Origin: Gammaproteobacteria bacterium
GTDB taxonomy: Bacteria; Pseudomonadota; Gammaproteobacteria; HTCC5015
DNA length: 6,960 bases
Assembly (NCBI GenBank): GCA_020630145.1
Contig: JAHDBX010000086.1
Location: 1 to 6,960 of the forward strand
Direction of reading: 5' to 3'
Part shown: positions 6,644 through 6,960 of the stretch, piece after piece
Numbering within the stretch: position 1 is the stretch's first letter
Layout of the letters: each line of letters begins with the position of its first letter
Notes under the pieces: generated by a model
What the model saw: the letters and a program-made list of their open reading frames with translations, nothing else
Databases searched by the model: none
What the model was told of the DNA's origin: nothing
Position numbers and translations under genes: made by a program

Positions 6644-6960
6644 TTATGGCTGAAGGTTTAGTGATCCGCAAGCAGCAGCTATTTCCTCTGTAAGCCTTAT
6701 ATTTAGCTGTTCGGCCGTATAATCTGAATGTAAACAAGACAATATAGAAGTAACTGTATCGGCTTGTTTTTGTTCTGGGCTGCCGGCTAATTGATAAAAG
6801 TGGTTGATTCTGTTGGTTGCTGCATCGGTGTCAATAGATGTAAGGATAACGGCATGTGCTAGGACTACTTTATCTGCTGTCCACTTTTGTGAAGTGCCCA
6901 CGATTTTTTTCGTTTTGCCTTGATGTTGAACGGCGAGGTTGTATTTGCCATCGCAAAATG
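6644..6960 (-). CDS. Lipoate/biotin-ligase-family protein, C-terminal part (runs off right edge)
   Basis: The 104 visible residues are the C-terminal part of a protein of the LplA/BirA/LipB catalytic fold, which attaches lipoate, octanoate or biotin to a lysine of carrier proteins. The clue is FCDGKYNLAV followed by KKIVGTSQKW, which matches the family pattern of a (R/K)KI-x-G-(T/S)-(A/S)-Q segment carrying the conserved lysine. VLAHAVILTSID then fits the next core strand. The tail (NRINHFYQLAGSPEQKQADTVTSI and on) resembles the helical end of LplA-like proteins. I infer lipoate-protein ligase-like activity but cannot distinguish LplA, an octanoyltransferase (LipM-like) or a scaffold paralogue without the N-terminal half. 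The frame stays open to position 6960, so a GTG at 6899-6901 is internal and not the start. The gene precedes rep on the same strand with an 84-base gap. Confidence 0.75.
   Translation of the reverse strand, partial: FCDGKYNLAVQHQGKTKKIVGTSQKWTADKVVLAHAVILTSIDTDAATNRINHFYQLAGSPEQKQADTVTSILSCLHSDYTAEQLNIRLTEEIAAACGSLNLQP

Noticed and set aside
6644..6901. An 85-residue protein starting at GTG 6899-6901
   Set aside because: The frame continues open to the window edge and the upstream residues (FCDGKYNLAV and KKI) belong to the ligase-family motif, so the GTG is internal.
1..6960. A defence system, mobile element, CRISPR array or tRNA
   Set aside because: No repeat array, transposase, integrase, terminal inverted repeat or cloverleaf was found; the helicase and nuclease present are the housekeeping Rep and RNase D with complete standard motifs.

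Overview
The window looks like an ordinary chromosomal stretch of a moderately AT-rich gammaproteobacterium. The best evidence is a Rep helicase that follows E. coli Rep from its LNP-QQ start to its KAM-type C-terminus, together with RNase D, TruC and Tag proteins that keep E. coli-like residue positions. The two outer-membrane proteins confirm a Gram-negative host. A marine or cellvibrio-like lineage is possible, but that is a guess. I see no tRNA, rRNA, CRISPR, insertion sequence, phage gene or attachment site, and no gene-free stretch above 300 bases.

Layout, left to right. The first 383 bases are the N-terminal part of ilvD (dihydroxy-acid dehydratase) on the minus strand, running off the left edge. 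A short divergent region leads to tag on the plus strand (3-methyladenine DNA glycosylase I, base-excision repair). Tag converges at close range on a two-gene minus-strand unit encoding paralogous secreted proteins of 228 and 230 residues. Both are probably small outer-membrane beta-barrels and share four conserved cysteines. Their likely promoter (TTGAAA-16-TATACT) lies in a 167-base divergent region shared with truC (tRNA pseudouridine-65 synthase), which starts at TTG.

The right half is a minus-strand series: the C-terminal part of a lipoate/biotin-ligase-family protein (entering from the right edge), then rep (TTG start), then rnd (RNase D). The rep stop and the rnd start are separated by one codon and lie in the same frame. 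rnd converges on truC with only 34 bases between stop codons.

Functionally this is mostly housekeeping: branched-chain amino-acid synthesis, DNA repair, replication-fork restart, tRNA maturation and modification, and cofactor attachment. Nothing in the sequence shows a multi-gene defence or mobile system. The part not explained by known families is the tandem pair of cysteine-containing barrel proteins. The tight rep-rnd coupling is the next most interesting point.
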